The notes beneath the pieces were generated by a model. That model had not been told where the DNA came from and did not search any database. It saw only the letters and a program-made list of their open reading frames with translations. Positions 35,550 to 47,497 of a stretch of DNA of 64,000 bases are shown one piece after another. Within the stretch, counting starts at the first letter, position 1, and each line of letters starts with the position of its first letter. Position numbers and translations under genes: made by a program. Origin of the DNA: Bartonella henselae str. Houston-1. GTDB lineage: Bacteria; Pseudomonadota; Alphaproteobacteria; Rhizobiales; Rhizobiaceae. The stretch lies in NCBI RefSeq assembly GCF_000046705.1, contig NC_005956.1, positions 1,116,001 to 1,180,000 of the forward strand, given 5' to 3'.

Positions 35550-35789
35550 CTACGCTACACTGTCTTTAACAACAATCCAACGCTTATCTTTCGAAATTGG
35601 TTTAGATTCCTGAATAAAAATTTGATCCCCAATCTTGAACTGATTACTCTCGTCATGTGCTTTATACTTTTTAGACTGCCTAACAGTCTTTTTGAGAAGT
35701 GGATGAGAATAACGGCGTTCCACTTTGACAACCACAGTTTTATCGTTTTTATCACTTACAACAACACCTTGCAAAACGCGTTTAGGCAT
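35550..35789 (-). CDS. rpsQ: 30S ribosomal protein S17
   Basis: A 79-residue OB-fold protein binding 16S rRNA. Seen: [21 protein letters not shown] and [11 protein letters not shown] 144-base gap separates it from rplN. Confidence 0.97.
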   Translation of the reverse strand: MPKRVLQGVVVSDKNDKTVVVKVERRYSHPLLKKTVRQSKKYKAHDESNQFKIGDQIFIQESKPISKDKRWIVVKDSVA

Positions 35790-35800
35790 CTCTTATTTCC

Positions 35801-36001
35801 TTAAACCTTATTTTCGTTTATCTTTTGACGAAGAAAAGTTTTAACACGCGCAATATCACGCCGAACCTGCTTAACACGCGAAACCTTTTCTAATTGCCCT
35901 GTCGCCTTCTGAAAGCGCAAATTAAACTGCTCTTTCTTTAATTTTACCAATTCATCTTTCATTTGGTCGAGCGTCTGCGCCCGTAACTCCCTGGCTCTCA
36001 T
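35801..36001 (-). CDS. rpmC: 50S ribosomal protein L29
   Basis: A 66-residue two-helix protein at the tunnel exit. Seen: [18 protein letters not shown] and a basic second helix. It lies eleven bases before rpsQ. Confidence 0.96.
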   Translation of the reverse strand: MRARELRAQTLDQMKDELVKLKKEQFNLRFQKATGQLEKVSRVKQVRRDIARVKTFLRQKINENKV

Positions 36002-36013
36002 CGCTTAACCTCT

Positions 36014-36427
36014 TTATTCAGCAATACGCTGGATGAAACGCGTCTTAATAGGTAATTTCGCAGCACCCAATCTTAAGGCTTCACGTGCCACGTCTTCGGG
36101 AATCCCATCAAGCTCAAACATGATACGTCCCGGTGCCACACGAGCTGCCCAATAATCGACACTTCCCTTACCTTTACCCATACGAACTTCGGTCGGTTTA
36201 GATGTAACTGGAAGATCCGGAAAAATACGAATCCACACACGACCAGAACGTTTCATATAACGTGTAATCGCACGACGCGCCGCCTCAATTTGGCGGGCAG
36301 TAATCCGCTCCGGTTCAACAGCTTTTAAACCATAAGCACCGAAATTCAAATCCGTACCACCTTTCGAAACACCATGAATACGACCTTTGAACTGTTTACG
36401 GAACCTTGTGCGCTTTGGCTGCAACAT
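36014..36427 (-). CDS. rplP: 50S ribosomal protein L16
   Basis: A 137-residue protein near the A-site tRNA elbow. It begins [16 protein letters not shown] and has [22 protein letters not shown]. The Arg hydroxylation region is conserved. Confidence 0.97.
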   Translation of the reverse strand: MLQPKRTRFRKQFKGRIHGVSKGGTDLNFGAYGLKAVEPERITARQIEAARRAITRYMKRSGRVWIRIFPDLPVTSKPTEVRMGKGKGSVDYWAARVAPGRIMFELDGIPEDVAREALRLGAAKLPIKTRFIQRIAE

Positions 36428-36462
36428 TGCTCTCTACTCCAAAATTTAGCTTACTCACAAAA

Positions 36463-37173
36463 CTAAGCATTTTCCCGGCGACGATTCGACGAAGAACCCG
36501 AATGATCTACTTCCGCAGCACGACGTTCTGAAGCCATCGGATCATATTCGAGAATCTCACCCTTAAAGACCCAGACCTTAACACCACAAATACCATAAGC
36601 GGTCTTAGCTTCTGCTGTACCGTAATCAACATCAGAACGCAAGGTATGAAGTGGAACACGACCTTCACGATACCATTCCATACGAGCAATTTCAGCACCA
36701 CCAAGACGACCAGAACAGTTGATACGAATACCTTCTGCACCAAGACGTAAAGCCGATTGAACTGCACGCTTCATCGCACGCCGAAAAGCAACACGACGCT
36801 CTAGCTGCTGAGCAATGGATTGCGCAATAATTGTTGCATCAATCTCTGGCTTATGAATTTCCACAATATTTAATGAAGTCTCAGCATTTGTCATTTCCGA
36901 AAGCTTACGACGAAGTTTCTCGATATCAGCACCTTTTTTACCAATAATCAAACCAGGACGCGCTGAATAAATAGTTACACGACATTTCTTGTGAGGACGC
37001 TCAATAACAATCTTAGAAACAGCTGCTTGTTTGAGTTCTTCAAGCACATATAAACGAATCTTTAAGTCCTCATGAAGCAAACGTCCATATTCCCCACTAT
37101 CAGCATACCAACGAGAATCCCAGGTCCGATTAACTCCAAGACGAAGTCCTATTGGATTGATCTTCTGACCCAT
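36463..37173 (-). CDS. rpsC: 30S ribosomal protein S3
   Basis: A 236-residue protein at the mRNA entry with a KH domain ([15 protein letters not shown]). It begins [13 protein letters not shown]. The start overlaps the rplV stop by one base. Confidence 0.97.
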   Translation of the reverse strand: MGQKINPIGLRLGVNRTWDSRWYADSGEYGRLLHEDLKIRLYVLEELKQAAVSKIVIERPHKKCRVTIYSARPGLIIGKKGADIEKLRRKLSEMTNAETSLNIVEIHKPEIDATIIAQSIAQQLERRVAFRRAMKRAVQSALRLGAEGIRINCSGRLGGAEIARMEWYREGRVPLHTLRSDVDYGTAEAKTAYGICGVKVWVFKGEILEYDPMASERRAAEVDHSGSSSNRRRENA

Positions 37174-37562
37174 TATGCGACCTCCACTTTTTCGATAACT
37201 TCACGAACAATAATAGTAAGATGCGAAAATGGACGTTCAATGCGACTAGCGCGCCCACGACCACGAACATGAAAACGCTTCATTACTATCGACTTACCAA
37301 CATAAGCTTCTGCGACAACAAGCGAATCAATATCAAGATCATGATTATTCTCTGCATTTGCAACCGCTGATTCAAGAGTTTTTTTCACCGTCCCAGCAAT
37401 ACGTTTACGTGAAAATGTTAAATCAGCCAGTGCAGCACCAACTTTTTTACCACGAATCATCGCAGCAACCAAATTAAGTTTTTGCGGACTAACACGAATT
37501 GTCCGAGCCACAGCTTTCGCCTCATTATCTTTAAGCTGGCGCGGAAACTTAGCTTTTCCCAT
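37173..37562 (-). CDS. rplV: 50S ribosomal protein L22
   Basis: A 129-residue tunnel-lining protein whose beta hairpin ([15 protein letters not shown]) reaches into the tunnel where macrolides bind. No deletion is seen in the hairpin. Confidence 0.97.
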   Translation of the reverse strand: MGKAKFPRQLKDNEAKAVARTIRVSPQKLNLVAAMIRGKKVGAALADLTFSRKRIAGTVKKTLESAVANAENNHDLDIDSLVVAEAYVGKSIVMKRFHVRGRGRASRIERPFSHLTIIVREVIEKVEVA

Positions 37563-37564
37563 CC

Positions 37565-37843
37565 CTACTTCCTCTTCGCTTTCTTGTCTGCACCATGCCC
37601 ATAATAAGTCCGGGTGGGAGCGAATTCACCAAACTTATGCCCAACCATCTCTTCTGAAACAGAAACAGGAATATGCTTATTGCCGTTGTGAACACCAAAA
37701 GTCAAACCAACAAATTGTGGTAAAATAGTAGAGCGTCGACTCCATATTTTTATAACTTCATTGCGCCCACTTGCACGTACCTTCTCTGCTTTACCAAGAA
37801 GATAGCCGTCAACAAACGGACCTTTCCAAACTGAACGAACCAT
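37565..37843 (-). CDS. rpsS: 30S ribosomal protein S19
   Basis: A 92-residue head protein. Seen: [32 protein letters not shown] and [16 protein letters not shown]. It ends two bases before rplV starts. Confidence 0.97.
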   Translation of the reverse strand: MVRSVWKGPFVDGYLLGKAEKVRASGRNEVIKIWSRRSTILPQFVGLTFGVHNGNKHIPVSVSEEMVGHKFGEFAPTRTYYGHGADKKAKRK

Positions 37844-37858
37844 TTCAGACTACCTTTC

Positions 37859-38692
37859 TCATTTCTTGCGCTGATGACGCGTACGCATAATAAACTTATC
37901 AGTGGCTTTATTGGAACGTGTACGCTTACCTTTCGTAGGCTTACCCCAAGGAGACACTGGATGACGCCCCCCTGATGTACGACCTTCACCACCACCATGT
38001 GGATGATCAACCGGATTCATAGCTACACCACGAACGTGGGGACGTCTGCCACGCCAACGTGACCTTCCTGCTTTACCATCATTAATGTTCGCATGATCAG
38101 GGTTTGAAACAGCACCAACAGTTGCAAAACACCCGCTAGATACCAAACGCTGTTCACCAGAATTAAGACGAAGAATAGCCATTCCCTGATCTCGCCCAAC
38201 CAACTGCGCATAAGCACCAGCCGAACGTGCAATTTGACCACCTTTTCCCGGTTTCATCTCAACATTATGAATAATCGTACCCACTGGCATATTACCAAGC
38301 GGCATAGCATTACCTGGCTTAATATCAACATTTGATCCAGCAATAACAGAATCACCAACATCAAGGCGTTGCGGCGCAAGAATATAACTTAATTGTCCAT
38401 CTTCATAGCGAATGAGCGCAATAAAAGCTGTACGATTGGGATCATATTCCAAACGTTCAACTTTTGCAGGAACATCACGTTTGAAACGCTTAAAATCAAC
38501 AAACCTATAGCTACGCTTATGACCACCACCTTGAAAACGAGCAGTAACACGACCACGATTATTACGTCCACCTTTTGATGACAAACCCTCAGTCAAAGTT
38601 TTTACAGACTTACCCTTATAAAGACAAGAACGATCTACGATAACAAGCTGACGTTGCCCCGGCGTAGTTGGATTAAACTGCTTAAGTGCCAT
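37859..38692 (-). CDS. rplB: 50S ribosomal protein L2
   Basis: A 277-residue core protein near the peptidyl-transferase centre. Seen: [23 protein letters not shown] ([20 protein letters not shown]) and [17 protein letters not shown] containing the essential His. Confidence 0.98.
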   Translation of the reverse strand: MALKQFNPTTPGQRQLVIVDRSCLYKGKSVKTLTEGLSSKGGRNNRGRVTARFQGGGHKRSYRFVDFKRFKRDVPAKVERLEYDPNRTAFIALIRYEDGQLSYILAPQRLDVGDSVIAGSNVDIKPGNAMPLGNMPVGTIIHNVEMKPGKGGQIARSAGAYAQLVGRDQGMAILRLNSGEQRLVSSGCFATVGAVSNPDHANINDGKAGRSRWRGRRPHVRGVAMNPVDHPHGGGEGRTSGGRHPVSPWGKPTKGKRTRSNKATDKFIMRTRHQRKK

Positions 38693-38713
38693 TATTCTTA
38701 TCTCCGAGCCTCT

Positions 38714-39007
38714 TTAAAGACCTGTCGAAACGTCGATGGACTGACCACTCGCCAGTGTCACGATCGCTTTCTTGACATCATTTTGCCGACCGACAATACC
38801 TTTGAAACGCTTCACTTTACCTTTACGGACTATCGTGTTAACTGCTTTAACCTTAACGCTAAAAAGCGCTTCAACAGCAGCCTTAATCTCAGGCTTTGTC
38901 GCTTTCGGCGCGACATTAAAAGCAACTTGATTATATTCAGAAATCATAGTCGACTTTTCAGTAATAATTGGACTAACAATTACATCATAATGGCGAAGGT
39001 TTTTCAT
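38714..39007 (-). CDS. rplW: 50S ribosomal protein L23
   Basis: A 97-residue docking site for SRP and trigger factor at the tunnel exit. Seen: [14 protein letters not shown] and [19 protein letters not shown]. It overlaps rplD by four bases (ATGA). Confidence 0.96.
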   Translation of the reverse strand: MKNLRHYDVIVSPIITEKSTMISEYNQVAFNVAPKATKPEIKAAVEALFSVKVKAVNTIVRKGKVKRFKGIVGRQNDVKKAIVTLASGQSIDVSTGL

Positions 39008-39624
39008 TTAAAACGCTCCTCAAGGACCTCGACAGCCGCTTTTGATAACACAAGTTTACTGCGACGCAAAATATCATAAACATTAATTCCTTGAATTGGC
39101 AAAATATCAATATTAGGAATATTAGACGTTGCACGAGAAAAATTGAGATCAACTTCGTTGCCACCAATTAAGAGAGCATTATCAAATCCAAGTTTAGAAA
39201 AACAAGAAACAAGCATTCTGGTTTTAGCATCTTTAACATTAAATTCATCAACGACAATTAAATCATCTGCCTTTAATTTCGCTGATAAAGCAAAACGTAA
39301 TCCAAGTGCACGAATCTTCTTAGGCAGAGTATGCGCATGACTACGAACAACCGGACCATGTGCCTTACCACCACCTCGAAACTGTGGCGCACGAGCAGAT
39401 GAGTGCCGAGCACGTCCAGTTCCTTTTTGCTTAAACATCTTCGCCCCTGTTCGCGACACGTCAGACCGCCCTTGGGACTGATGTGTCCCCTGTTGACGAC
39501 GCGCAAGCTGCCAACGAACAACACGTTGCAAAATATCCTCACGCGGCACAAGACCAAAAACACTCTCAGAAACCTTTAACTTCCCAACTTCATTCCCATC
39601 AAGAGTTTTTATTAAAAGATCCAT
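39004..39624 (-). CDS. rplD: 50S ribosomal protein L4
   Basis: A 206-residue tunnel protein and, in many bacteria, repressor of its own operon. Seen: [20 protein letters not shown], the extended tunnel loop. Its ATG overlaps the rplC stop (TAATG). Confidence 0.97.
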   Translation of the reverse strand: MDLLIKTLDGNEVGKLKVSESVFGLVPREDILQRVVRWQLARRQQGTHQSQGRSDVSRTGAKMFKQKGTGRARHSSARAPQFRGGGKAHGPVVRSHAHTLPKKIRALGLRFALSAKLKADDLIVVDEFNVKDAKTRMLVSCFSKLGFDNALLIGGNEVDLNFSRATSNIPNIDILPIQGINVYDILRRSKLVLSKAAVEVLEERFK

Positions 39625-40364
39625 TATTCGGCCCCCTCAACTTCAGAAGTTTCCGTCACCGGAGCAACCATTTCCGTTTTCTCCTTCGCAAGTTGGCGAA
39701 TACCAGCAGGCTTTGGTGCATTATCAGGAAGAGGTTTTTTTATAGCATCCCGCACCAAAATCCAAGCACCTTTAGAGCCAGAAACAGCACCACGCACTAA
39801 AATTAAACCACGTTCAACATCCGTTGAAACAACCTCAATATTTTGTGTTGTTACACGGACCTGACCCATATGGCCAGCCATTTTTTTACCTTTAAACACT
39901 TTACCTGGATCTTGACATTGCCCTGTCGAACCATGAGCACGATGTGTGATTGAATTACCATGTGAAGCACGGTGACCACCAAAATTATGCCGCTTCATAA
40001 CACCAGCAAAACCCTTACCGATAGTCGTGCCTGTCACATCAACCCTTTGCCCCGGAACAAAATGTTCCGCTGTAATCTCAGTACCGATATCAAGAAGATT
40101 ATCGGGACTCACACGAAATTCTGCTATCTTAGCTTTTGGCTCAACGGAAGCCTTGGCAAAATGTCCACGAAGAGCTTGCGAGGTATTTTTCACCTTAGCA
40201 AAACCTACACCTAATTGAACAGCAGTATAACCATTTTTCTCAACTGTACGCTGAGCAACAACTTGACAATTTTCCAAACGAAGTACCGTGACTGGCACAT
40301 GTTCACCAGCATCATTATAAATACGGGTCATGCCCAGCTTCTGTGCTATTACACCTGAACGCAT
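39624..40364 (-). CDS. rplC: 50S ribosomal protein L3
   Basis: A 246-residue early-assembly protein. Seen: [13 protein letters not shown] and [19 protein letters not shown], with a C-terminal Ala/Val/Glu-rich tail. ATG at 40364 follows AAGGA by about eight bases; an eight-codon extension is open. Confidence 0.96.
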   Translation of the reverse strand: MRSGVIAQKLGMTRIYNDAGEHVPVTVLRLENCQVVAQRTVEKNGYTAVQLGVGFAKVKNTSQALRGHFAKASVEPKAKIAEFRVSPDNLLDIGTEITAEHFVPGQRVDVTGTTIGKGFAGVMKRHNFGGHRASHGNSITHRAHGSTGQCQDPGKVFKGKKMAGHMGQVRVTTQNIEVVSTDVERGLILVRGAVSGSKGAWILVRDAIKKPLPDNAPKPAGIRQLAKEKTEMVAPVTETSEVEGAE

Positions 40365-40391
40365 TGGGTCTGTTCCTTCCGTCCTCAAACC

Positions 40392-40700
40392 TCAGAGCTT
40401 AATCTCGACATCCACACCAGCAGAAAGATCGAGCTTCATAAGCGCATCTACTGTTTGCGGTGTTGGATCAACAATATCAAGAAGACGCTTATGTGTACGC
40501 ATTTCAAACTGCTCACGGCTCTTCTTATCGATGTGCGGCCCACGATTGACCGTAAACTTCTCAATCCGCGTTGGAAGCGGAATAGGACCACGGACATTCG
40601 CACCGGTACGCTTAGCGGTAGACACAATCTCACGCGTCGACGCATCAAGAATTCTGTGATCAAACGCTTTCAAACGAATGCGGATATTTTGACTGTTCAT
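40392..40700 (-). CDS. rpsJ: 30S ribosomal protein S10
   Basis: A 102-residue head protein, also the NusE transcription factor. Seen: [14 protein letters not shown] and [14 protein letters not shown]. Two ATGs compete: 40700 gives the standard length, while 40706 is nearer the AAGGA site; the choice is uncertain by two residues. Confidence 0.95.
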   Translation of the reverse strand: MNSQNIRIRLKAFDHRILDASTREIVSTAKRTGANVRGPIPLPTRIEKFTVNRGPHIDKKSREQFEMRTHKRLLDIVDPTPQTVDALMKLDLSAGVDVEIKL

Positions 40701-40765
40701 GCTCATTATTTCCTTGTTATGCAAAACGCCTTTAACAATAAAAGCGCTCTTTCAACAACCATTAT

Positions 40766-41941
40766 TTACTCAATGATCTTAGAAACGATACCTGCACCAA
40801 CAGTACGACCACCTTCACGGATAGCAAAACGAAGTTTTTCTTCCATGGCAATTGGAACAATCAGAGAGACATCCATAGCAACATTATCACCAGGCATAAC
40901 CATCTCTGTACCTTCTGGAAGCGTAACAATTCCCGTTACATCCGTAGTACGGAAATAAAACTGAGGACGATAATTCGTGAAAAATGGAGTATGACGACCA
41001 CCTTCATCTTTCGTCAAAATGTAAGCCTCTGCTTTAAATCTCGTATGAGGTGTAACCGAAGCAGGCTTCGCCAAAACTTGTCCACGCTCAATCCCTTCAC
41101 GATCAATACCACGAAGCAGCGCTCCAATATTATCACCCGCTTGCCCCTGATCTAAAAGCTTGCGGAACATTTCAACCCCTGTAACTGTTGTCTTAGAAGT
41201 TGGACGAATGCCGATAATCTCAACTTCTTCACCAACCTTAATAACACCACGCTCAACACGACCCGTCACAACAGTTCCACGACCCGAAATCGAAAAAACA
41301 TCTTCAATTGGCATCAAAAACGGCTGATCAACAGGACGTTCAGGCGTCGGTATATAATTATCAACTTCACTCATCAAAAGACGAACCGCATCTTCACCAA
41401 TGCTTTTATCTTTATCTTCAAGCGCTGCCAAAGCAGAACCTTTAACGATCGGAATATCGTCTCCTGGAAAATCATATTTCGACAATAACTCCCGAACTTC
41501 AAGCTCAACAAGCTCCAAAAGCTCAGCATCATCAACCTGATCAACCTTATTAAGAAAAACAACAATCGCTGGAACACCAACCTGACGGGCAAGAAGAATA
41601 TGCTCACGTGTTTGAGGCATCGGACCATCAGCAGCTGAAACAACCAAAATCGCACCATCCATTTGCGCCGCGCCCGTGATCATGTTCTTCACATAATCCG
41701 CGTGACCTGGACAATCAACATGTGCATAATGCCGCTTCTCTGTTTCATATTCAACATGCGCTGTAGAAATAGTAATTCCACGTGCACGCTCCTCAGGCGC
41801 TGCATCAATTTGGTCATAGGCCTTAAATTCACCAAAATATTTCGTAATCGCTGCCGTCAACGAGGTCTTCCCATGGTCAACGTGACCAATCGTACCAATA
41901 TTAACATGCGGTTTCGTGCGTTCAAATTTGCTCTTCGCCAT
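40766..41941 (-). CDS. tuf: Elongation factor Tu
   Basis: The GTPase that brings aminoacyl-tRNA to the ribosome. The 391-residue protein has the P-loop [29 protein letters not shown] and [11 protein letters not shown] at 41941 has GGAG seven bases upstream. A second tuf copy, common in relatives, is not in this window. Confidence 0.98.
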   Translation of the reverse strand: MAKSKFERTKPHVNIGTIGHVDHGKTSLTAAITKYFGEFKAYDQIDAAPEERARGITISTAHVEYETEKRHYAHVDCPGHADYVKNMITGAAQMDGAILVVSAADGPMPQTREHILLARQVGVPAIVVFLNKVDQVDDAELLELVELEVRELLSKYDFPGDDIPIVKGSALAALEDKDKSIGEDAVRLLMSEVDNYIPTPERPVDQPFLMPIEDVFSISGRGTVVTGRVERGVIKVGEEVEIIGIRPTSKTTVTGVEMFRKLLDQGQAGDNIGALLRGIDREGIERGQVLAKPASVTPHTRFKAEAYILTKDEGGRHTPFFTNYRPQFYFRTTDVTGIVTLPEGTEMVMPGDNVAMDVSLIVPIAMEEKLRFAIREGGRTVGAGIVSKIIE

Positions 41942-42005
41942 TTGAGCTCTCCATTTTCTGTCCAAATCAAGGACTAAAGTTAAAAATTAATTACGCTACC
42001 TAAAA

Positions 42006-44090
42006 TTACGCGTATTTCTTTTGTATCTCCAAAGCAACAGCCGAGGGGACAGGTTCATAATGATCAAACTGCATTGTATACTGTGCACGTCCTTGACTCA
42101 TTGAACGAAGACTATTCACGTAACCAAACATATTCGCCAAAGGAACCATTGCATTCACAACCGTTGCAATACCACGCGCTTCAGTTCCTGAAATTTGACC
42201 GCGACGAGAATTTAAATCACCAATGACATCACCAACATAATCCTCGGGAGTAACAACCTCTACCTTCATAATAGGCTCAAGAAGTTGTGCACCAGCCTTT
42301 TTTGCACCATCTCGAAAAGCCGCACGAGCAGCAATTTCAAAAGCTAAAACAGAAGAATCAACATCATGATAACCACCATCGACCAAAGTAGCTTTTACAC
42401 CAAGCATAGGGAAACCTGCAAGAGGACCAGACCCCATAACACTCTCAATCCCCTTTTGAACACCCGGAATATATTCTTTAGGGACAGCTCCACCAACGAT
42501 TTTCGACTCAAAAATGAAATCATCACCATCATGAGGTTCAAAAATAATCTTCACACGAGCAAACTGCCCAGCTCCACCCGACTGCTTTTTATGCGTATAA
42601 TCAATTTCCGCAATTTTTGTAATCGACTCACGATAAGCAACCTGAGGCTGCCCAACATTAGCTTCAACCTTAAACTCACGCCGCATACGATCAACAATAA
42701 TATCAAGATGAAGCTCACCCATTCCAGCAATAATCGTTTGGCCTGATTCCTCATCCGATTTAACACGAAACGAAGGATCCTCAGCCGCCAAACGATTAAG
42801 TGCAATACCCATCTTTTCTTGATCTGCTTTCGTTTTCGGCTCAATCGCAATTTCAATAACAGGCTCTGGAAATTCCATCCGCTCCAAAATAACAGGTTTG
42901 AGAGGATCACAAAGAGTATCACCTGTTGTTGTTTCTTTAAGCCCTGCAAGAGCAACAATATCACCTGCAAAAGCCTCTTCAATATCTTCACGAGAATTTG
43001 AATGCATTTGAAGCATACGCCCCAAACGCTCTTTCTTCCTTTTTACAGTATTTTCAAGAGAAATACCTTTTTGAACCTTACCAGAATAAATACGACAAAA
43101 AGTCAACGACCCTACAAAAGGATCATTCATAATCTTAAAAGCAAGCATAGAAAGTGGAGCATCATCTGAAGATTCACGTGTTGTTTCACCTTCAGTCTTC
43201 ACATCAACTCCACTAATTGCAGGTACATCAACAGGAGAAGGAAGATAAGAAACAACAGCATCCAAAAGAGGTTGGACGCCTTTATTTTTAAAAGCAGTAC
43301 CACACAAAACTGGATGAAACTGAACCTCCACGGTCCCCTTACGAATGAGAGCAACAAGCTGTTCATTGGTTGGCATCACACCTTCCAAATAAGCCTCCGT
43401 CGCAGCCTCATCAACTTCAACGGCCATCTCAACTAATTTTTCACGATACTCTTCAGCTTTCTCCTTCAAACCAGAAGGAATTTCACCAACCGTTGCCGAA
43501 GCACCAATAGAACCATCCCACCTTAATGCCTGCATCTCAATAAGATCAACAACACCTTCAAAATCATTCTCAGCACCAATTGGCAATTGTAAAACCAGTG
43601 CCTTAGCACCCAAACGCGAACCAACCATTTCCACGCTACGATAAAAATCAGCACCTATTTTATCCATTTTATTCACAAACACCATGCGTGGTACGCGATA
43701 TTTCTCAGCCTGACGCCAAACGGTTTCTGTCTGAGGCTCCACACCAGCGTTTGCATCCAGCAACGCTATCGCACCATCAAGAACACGCAAAGAACGCTCA
43801 ACCTCAATCGTAAAGTCAACATGCCCCGGCGTATCAATGATATTAAAACGCCGCTTCCGACCATCACGCCCCTCCCAAAAGGTCGTCGTAGCAGCAGAGG
43901 TAATCGTAATACCACGCTCTTGCTCCTGCTCCATCCAATCCATCGTAGAAGCACCATCATGGGTTTCACCGATTTTATGATTCTTACCGGTATAGAACAA
44001 AATACGCTCAGTCATAGTGGTTTTACCGGCATCAATATGTGCCATAATACCAAAATTACGATAATCTTCAATTTTATATTCGCGAGCCAT
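42006..44090 (-). CDS. fusA: Elongation factor G
   Basis: The translocation GTPase. The 694-residue protein has P-loop [27 protein letters not shown] and NKMDKIGAD, then domains II-V. ATG at 44090 follows AAGG by eight bases. It lies between rpsG and tuf in the standard str order. Confidence 0.98.
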
Positions 44091-44119
44091 TGCACTTGCC
44101 TTAGTTTTCTTAAACACAC

Positions 44120-44602
<483 letters not shown>

Positions 44603-44608
44603 TCAATA

Positions 44609-44980
44609 TTATTTTGGACGCTTCGCGCCATACTTTGAACGACGCTGTTTACGATTCTTGACACCCTGTGTATCAAGCAACCCACGGATAATGTGATACC
44701 GAACTCCCGGCAAATCTTTCACACGACCACCACGAATCATCACAACAGAGTGCTCTTGAAGATTATGCCCCTCCCCAGGAATATAACCAATCACCTCAAA
44801 TCCATTTGTCAAACGGACTTTAGCAACTTTACGAAGAGCAGAATTTGGTTTCTTCGGCGTCGTTGTATAAACACGCGTACAAACACCACGTTTCTGTGGA
44901 TTCGACTGAAGAGCAGGAACCTTATTACGCTTAATTGGCGTAATACGCGGCTTGCGAATCAACTGATTTACGGTAGGCAT
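44609..44980 (-). CDS. rpsL: 30S ribosomal protein S12
   Basis: A 123-residue decoding-centre protein. It begins [12 protein letters not shown] and has [17 protein letters not shown] and [13 protein letters not shown], with the Lys and Pro positions tied to streptomycin resistance in their wild-type state. AGGAAGG before ATG at 44980 fixes the start. It is the first gene of the whole cluster. Confidence 0.97.
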
Positions 44981-45092
44981 GTAACCTTCCTCTTTTCGAT
45001 CTACGTTCGTTTCACCCACTTGGGCTTCATTTATTTTCATTTATTCCGAATACAATCGGAGTAAACACTTAAGCTTAAGCTTACACACAAAA

Positions 45093-45171
45093 TCGGGCAC
45101 GCTTGCTATAAACAGCTTACCCGACTAAAAGCAGAGAAGGCAATAGCCTCTTGCGCTGGCATTTGCTTTTA
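45093..45171 (-). promoter_or_regulatory. Structured 5' leader of the str operon
   Basis: In the minus-strand RNA two hairpins follow one another. TAAAAGCA pairs with TGCTTTTA around an inner GGC/GCC stem (45125-45171), then TCGGG pairs with CCCGA around a further AGC/GCU stem (45093-45124). The second is followed by ATTTTG, not a full T-run. This may be a ribosomal-protein binding site or attenuator; that is inference. Confidence 0.45.
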
Positions 45172-45257
45172 ATTTCCTAATCAACCCCTGTACAAATGAC
45201 CTTCTAGAATAACACTCAAAAAGTGCTCATCACTCTTAACACCGGTTGTAATAGTTT

Positions 45258-45286
45258 CTAATAGCGAGAACACATACATTCGTCAA
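45258..45286 (-). promoter_or_regulatory. Probable promoter of the str-S10-spc-alpha cluster
   Basis: On the minus strand TTGACG (45286-45281) and TATTAG (45263-45258) are 17 bases apart, a good sigma-70 type match. It would give a leader of about 270 bases before rpsL. Confidence 0.6.
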
Positions 45287-45535
45287 GAACTAAACATCAG
45301 AAAGTTTCTAAAAATAAAAATAAATTAAACCGTAAAATATCAAATTTAGCTTTTAGCAGGCGCTCTTGATAAATCAGATTACCATAGTAATATCCGCCTC
45401 ACAATAATTAATAGAGAGGCAACATATCGGGGGATGTGTATAGTCGAAGACATTTATAGAACGCTTTAACATCGTAATTTAACAAATTGCATATAGGGCA
45501 TTATAACGCACATATAACACTTAAGATTGAGTATC

Positions 45536-46318
45536 ATGAAAATAGTAACGTGGAATATTGCTGGAATAAAAGCACGGCATGAAACATTATATCAATGGCT
45601 ACAGCAAAATCGGCCTGATATAGTCTGTTTACAAGAAATCAAAAGTACCGATGAGAATTTTCCACGCGATGCAATTGAAAGCTTAGGTTATCACATAGAA
45701 ACACACGGACAAAAAAGTTTTAATGGGGTTGCGATTCTCTCCAAAAAAACACCCGATGAAGTTATCCGCCAACTACCAGGCAATGACAAAGATGAACAAA
45801 CACGTTACATTGAAGCCGTTTATTCAACAAATAAAGGTGTTATTCGTGTTGCATCACTCTATCTTCCGAATGGTAATCCCATCAACAGCGAAAAATATCC
45901 TTATAAAATGGAATGGATGGAAAGATTGTATACACATGCAAAATCATTGCTAAAATATGAAGAACCTCTTGTTCTAGCTGGCGATTATAATGTCATCCCG
46001 ACCCCATTGGATGCAAAAACCCCTAAAGAATGGAGTGATGACGCCTTATTTCTTCCACAAACAAGACAAGCATTCCAACGCATTATTCATTTGGGTTTTT
46101 ATGACGCTATTCGTAATGTCACAGATACTCCCTCATTCAGCTTCTGGGATTTTCAGGCTGCCGCATGGCGCAAAAACAACGGGATCCGTATTGATCACTT
46201 GCTTTTATCACCAGAAGCTGTCGATCAGCTTATTTGCGCTTATAGCCAAAAAGAAGTAAGAGGCTACCAAAAACCATCTGATCATACTCCCGTTTGGATT
46301 GACCTTAATTTCAATTAA
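45536..46318 (+). CDS. xth: Exodeoxyribonuclease III / AP endonuclease
   Basis: Base-excision repair enzyme that cuts at abasic sites. The 260-residue protein shows ATWNIAG-like MKIVTWNIAG, QEIKSTDENFP, LAGDYNVIP and the C-terminal SDHTPVW with the catalytic His. ATG at 45536 matches the family start. It is divergent from the ribosomal cluster. Confidence 0.94.
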   Translation: MKIVTWNIAGIKARHETLYQWLQQNRPDIVCLQEIKSTDENFPRDAIESLGYHIETHGQKSFNGVAILSKKTPDEVIRQLPGNDKDEQTRYIEAVYSTNKGVIRVASLYLPNGNPINSEKYPYKMEWMERLYTHAKSLLKYEEPLVLAGDYNVIPTPLDAKTPKEWSDDALFLPQTRQAFQRIIHLGFYDAIRNVTDTPSFSFWDFQAAAWRKNNGIRIDHLLLSPEAVDQLICAYSQKEVRGYQKPSDHTPVWIDLNFN

Positions 46319-46442
46319 CTAAAGTATAATAACTGTTTCATTGAGATAATAAAAAAATATCCCAATGAGAATAATAAATATGTTATACAGCCTATGGTAA
46401 TCCAAAAAAACAAAAAGAAATCGTAAATGCATGGAGTAAAGA

Positions 46443-47354
46443 ATGAGAAAATCACTTTTAATATTCATTGCAGCAACCACAACCATCATTGGACTGATAG
46501 GTATTGCAAAAGCTGAAAATGATACGCTTGAAAAAATAAAAAAAACGGGGGAAGTTACTCTAGGTGTTCGCGAATCATCTGGTTTAGGTTATGCTCTTGG
46601 TAATGGAAAATATGTAGGCTTTCACACAGAAATGGCAGAGCATATCATTGATGACATTTCAAAAAAAATTGGTAAACCAATTAAAATTCATTATCTCCCC
46701 ATCACATCACAAAATAGAATTCCTCTACTGCAGAACAATACCTATGATTTTGAATGTGGCTCAACAACAAATGATATTTTTCGTAGTAAAGAAGCAGCAT
46801 TTGCTTACACCACTTATGTTGAAGAAGTTCGGATTGCCGTAAAGAAAAATTCTAACATTAAATCCCTTGAAGATTTAAACGGAAAAACAATTGCCACCAC
46901 CACTGGAACAACCGCTGTTCAGCTTATTCGCAAAAACAAACGTGCAAAAAACATTAACTTTAAGGTCGTAAAGGGCAAAGACCATGGAGATAGCTTCTTA
47001 TTACTAGAATCAGGCCGTGCAGACGCATTTATCATGGATGCCTCAATTCTTGCGGGGCATATTGCTAAATCAAAAAATCCATCTGATTATGTCATCCTTG
47101 ATACGGTACTTTCAGTCGAACCCATTGCTTGTATGCTCCGATTAAATGACCAAAACTTGGAACACGCAATCAATGAGAGCATCGTGCACCAAATCAAAGA
47201 CCATTCACTTGAAAAACTTTATGATAAATGGTTTATGAAACCAATCCCACCTGCAAATACTATTGTCAATCTTGCCTTATCCGAATTGACAAAATATGCT
47301 TGGGAACATCCAAACAATAAGCCTCGTGAAGACTACTCAGAAAATAATTTATAG
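46443..47354 (+). CDS. gltI: Periplasmic glutamate/aspartate-binding protein of an ABC importer
   Basis: A 303-residue solute-binding protein with a signal peptide ending IAKA (about residue 24). Family marks shared with E. coli GltI: TSQNRIPLLQNNTYDFECGSTT in part, NGKTIATTTGTT, KDHGDSFLLLESGRADAF and LSVEPIACMLR. The protein delivers acidic amino acids to the permease encoded downstream. GGAG precedes the ATG. A hairpin after it may reduce expression of the membrane genes. Confidence 0.88.
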   Translation: MRKSLLIFIAATTTIIGLIGIAKAENDTLEKIKKTGEVTLGVRESSGLGYALGNGKYVGFHTEMAEHIIDDISKKIGKPIKIHYLPITSQNRIPLLQNNTYDFECGSTTNDIFRSKEAAFAYTTYVEEVRIAVKKNSNIKSLEDLNGKTIATTTGTTAVQLIRKNKRAKNINFKVVKGKDHGDSFLLLESGRADAFIMDASILAGHIAKSKNPSDYVILDTVLSVEPIACMLRLNDQNLEHAINESIVHQIKDHSLEKLYDKWFMKPIPPANTIVNLALSELTKYAWEHPNNKPREDYSENNL

Positions 47355-47364
47355 AATTTTAAAA

Positions 47365-47417
47365 AAGCACAATCACACTCTTTAGAAAATTAAGTGTCAT
47401 TGTGCTTTTGTTTATTT
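47365..47417 (+). terminator. Hairpin with T-rich tail between gltI and gltJ
   Basis: GCACAATCACACT (47367-47379) pairs with AGTGTCATTGTGC (47393-47405) with one mismatch, then TTTTGTTTATTTT. It looks like a partial terminator or RNA-stabilising structure that would favour high levels of the binding protein relative to the permease. Confidence 0.7.
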
Positions 47418-47497
47418 TGCAATAAATTTAGCCATATGTAAACATGGCGGATTTATTGTTTCATTTGCAAATAATTCAATTTAGGAAATATCAATTA

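Larger units (their letters stand above)
44981..45535. other. Divergent leader region between the str operon and xth
   Basis: About 550 bases with no gene. It holds a strong minus-strand promoter near 45270 and a structured leader (45093-45171) for the ribosomal operon. The plus-strand promoter of xth should lie at the right end. Confidence 0.65.
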
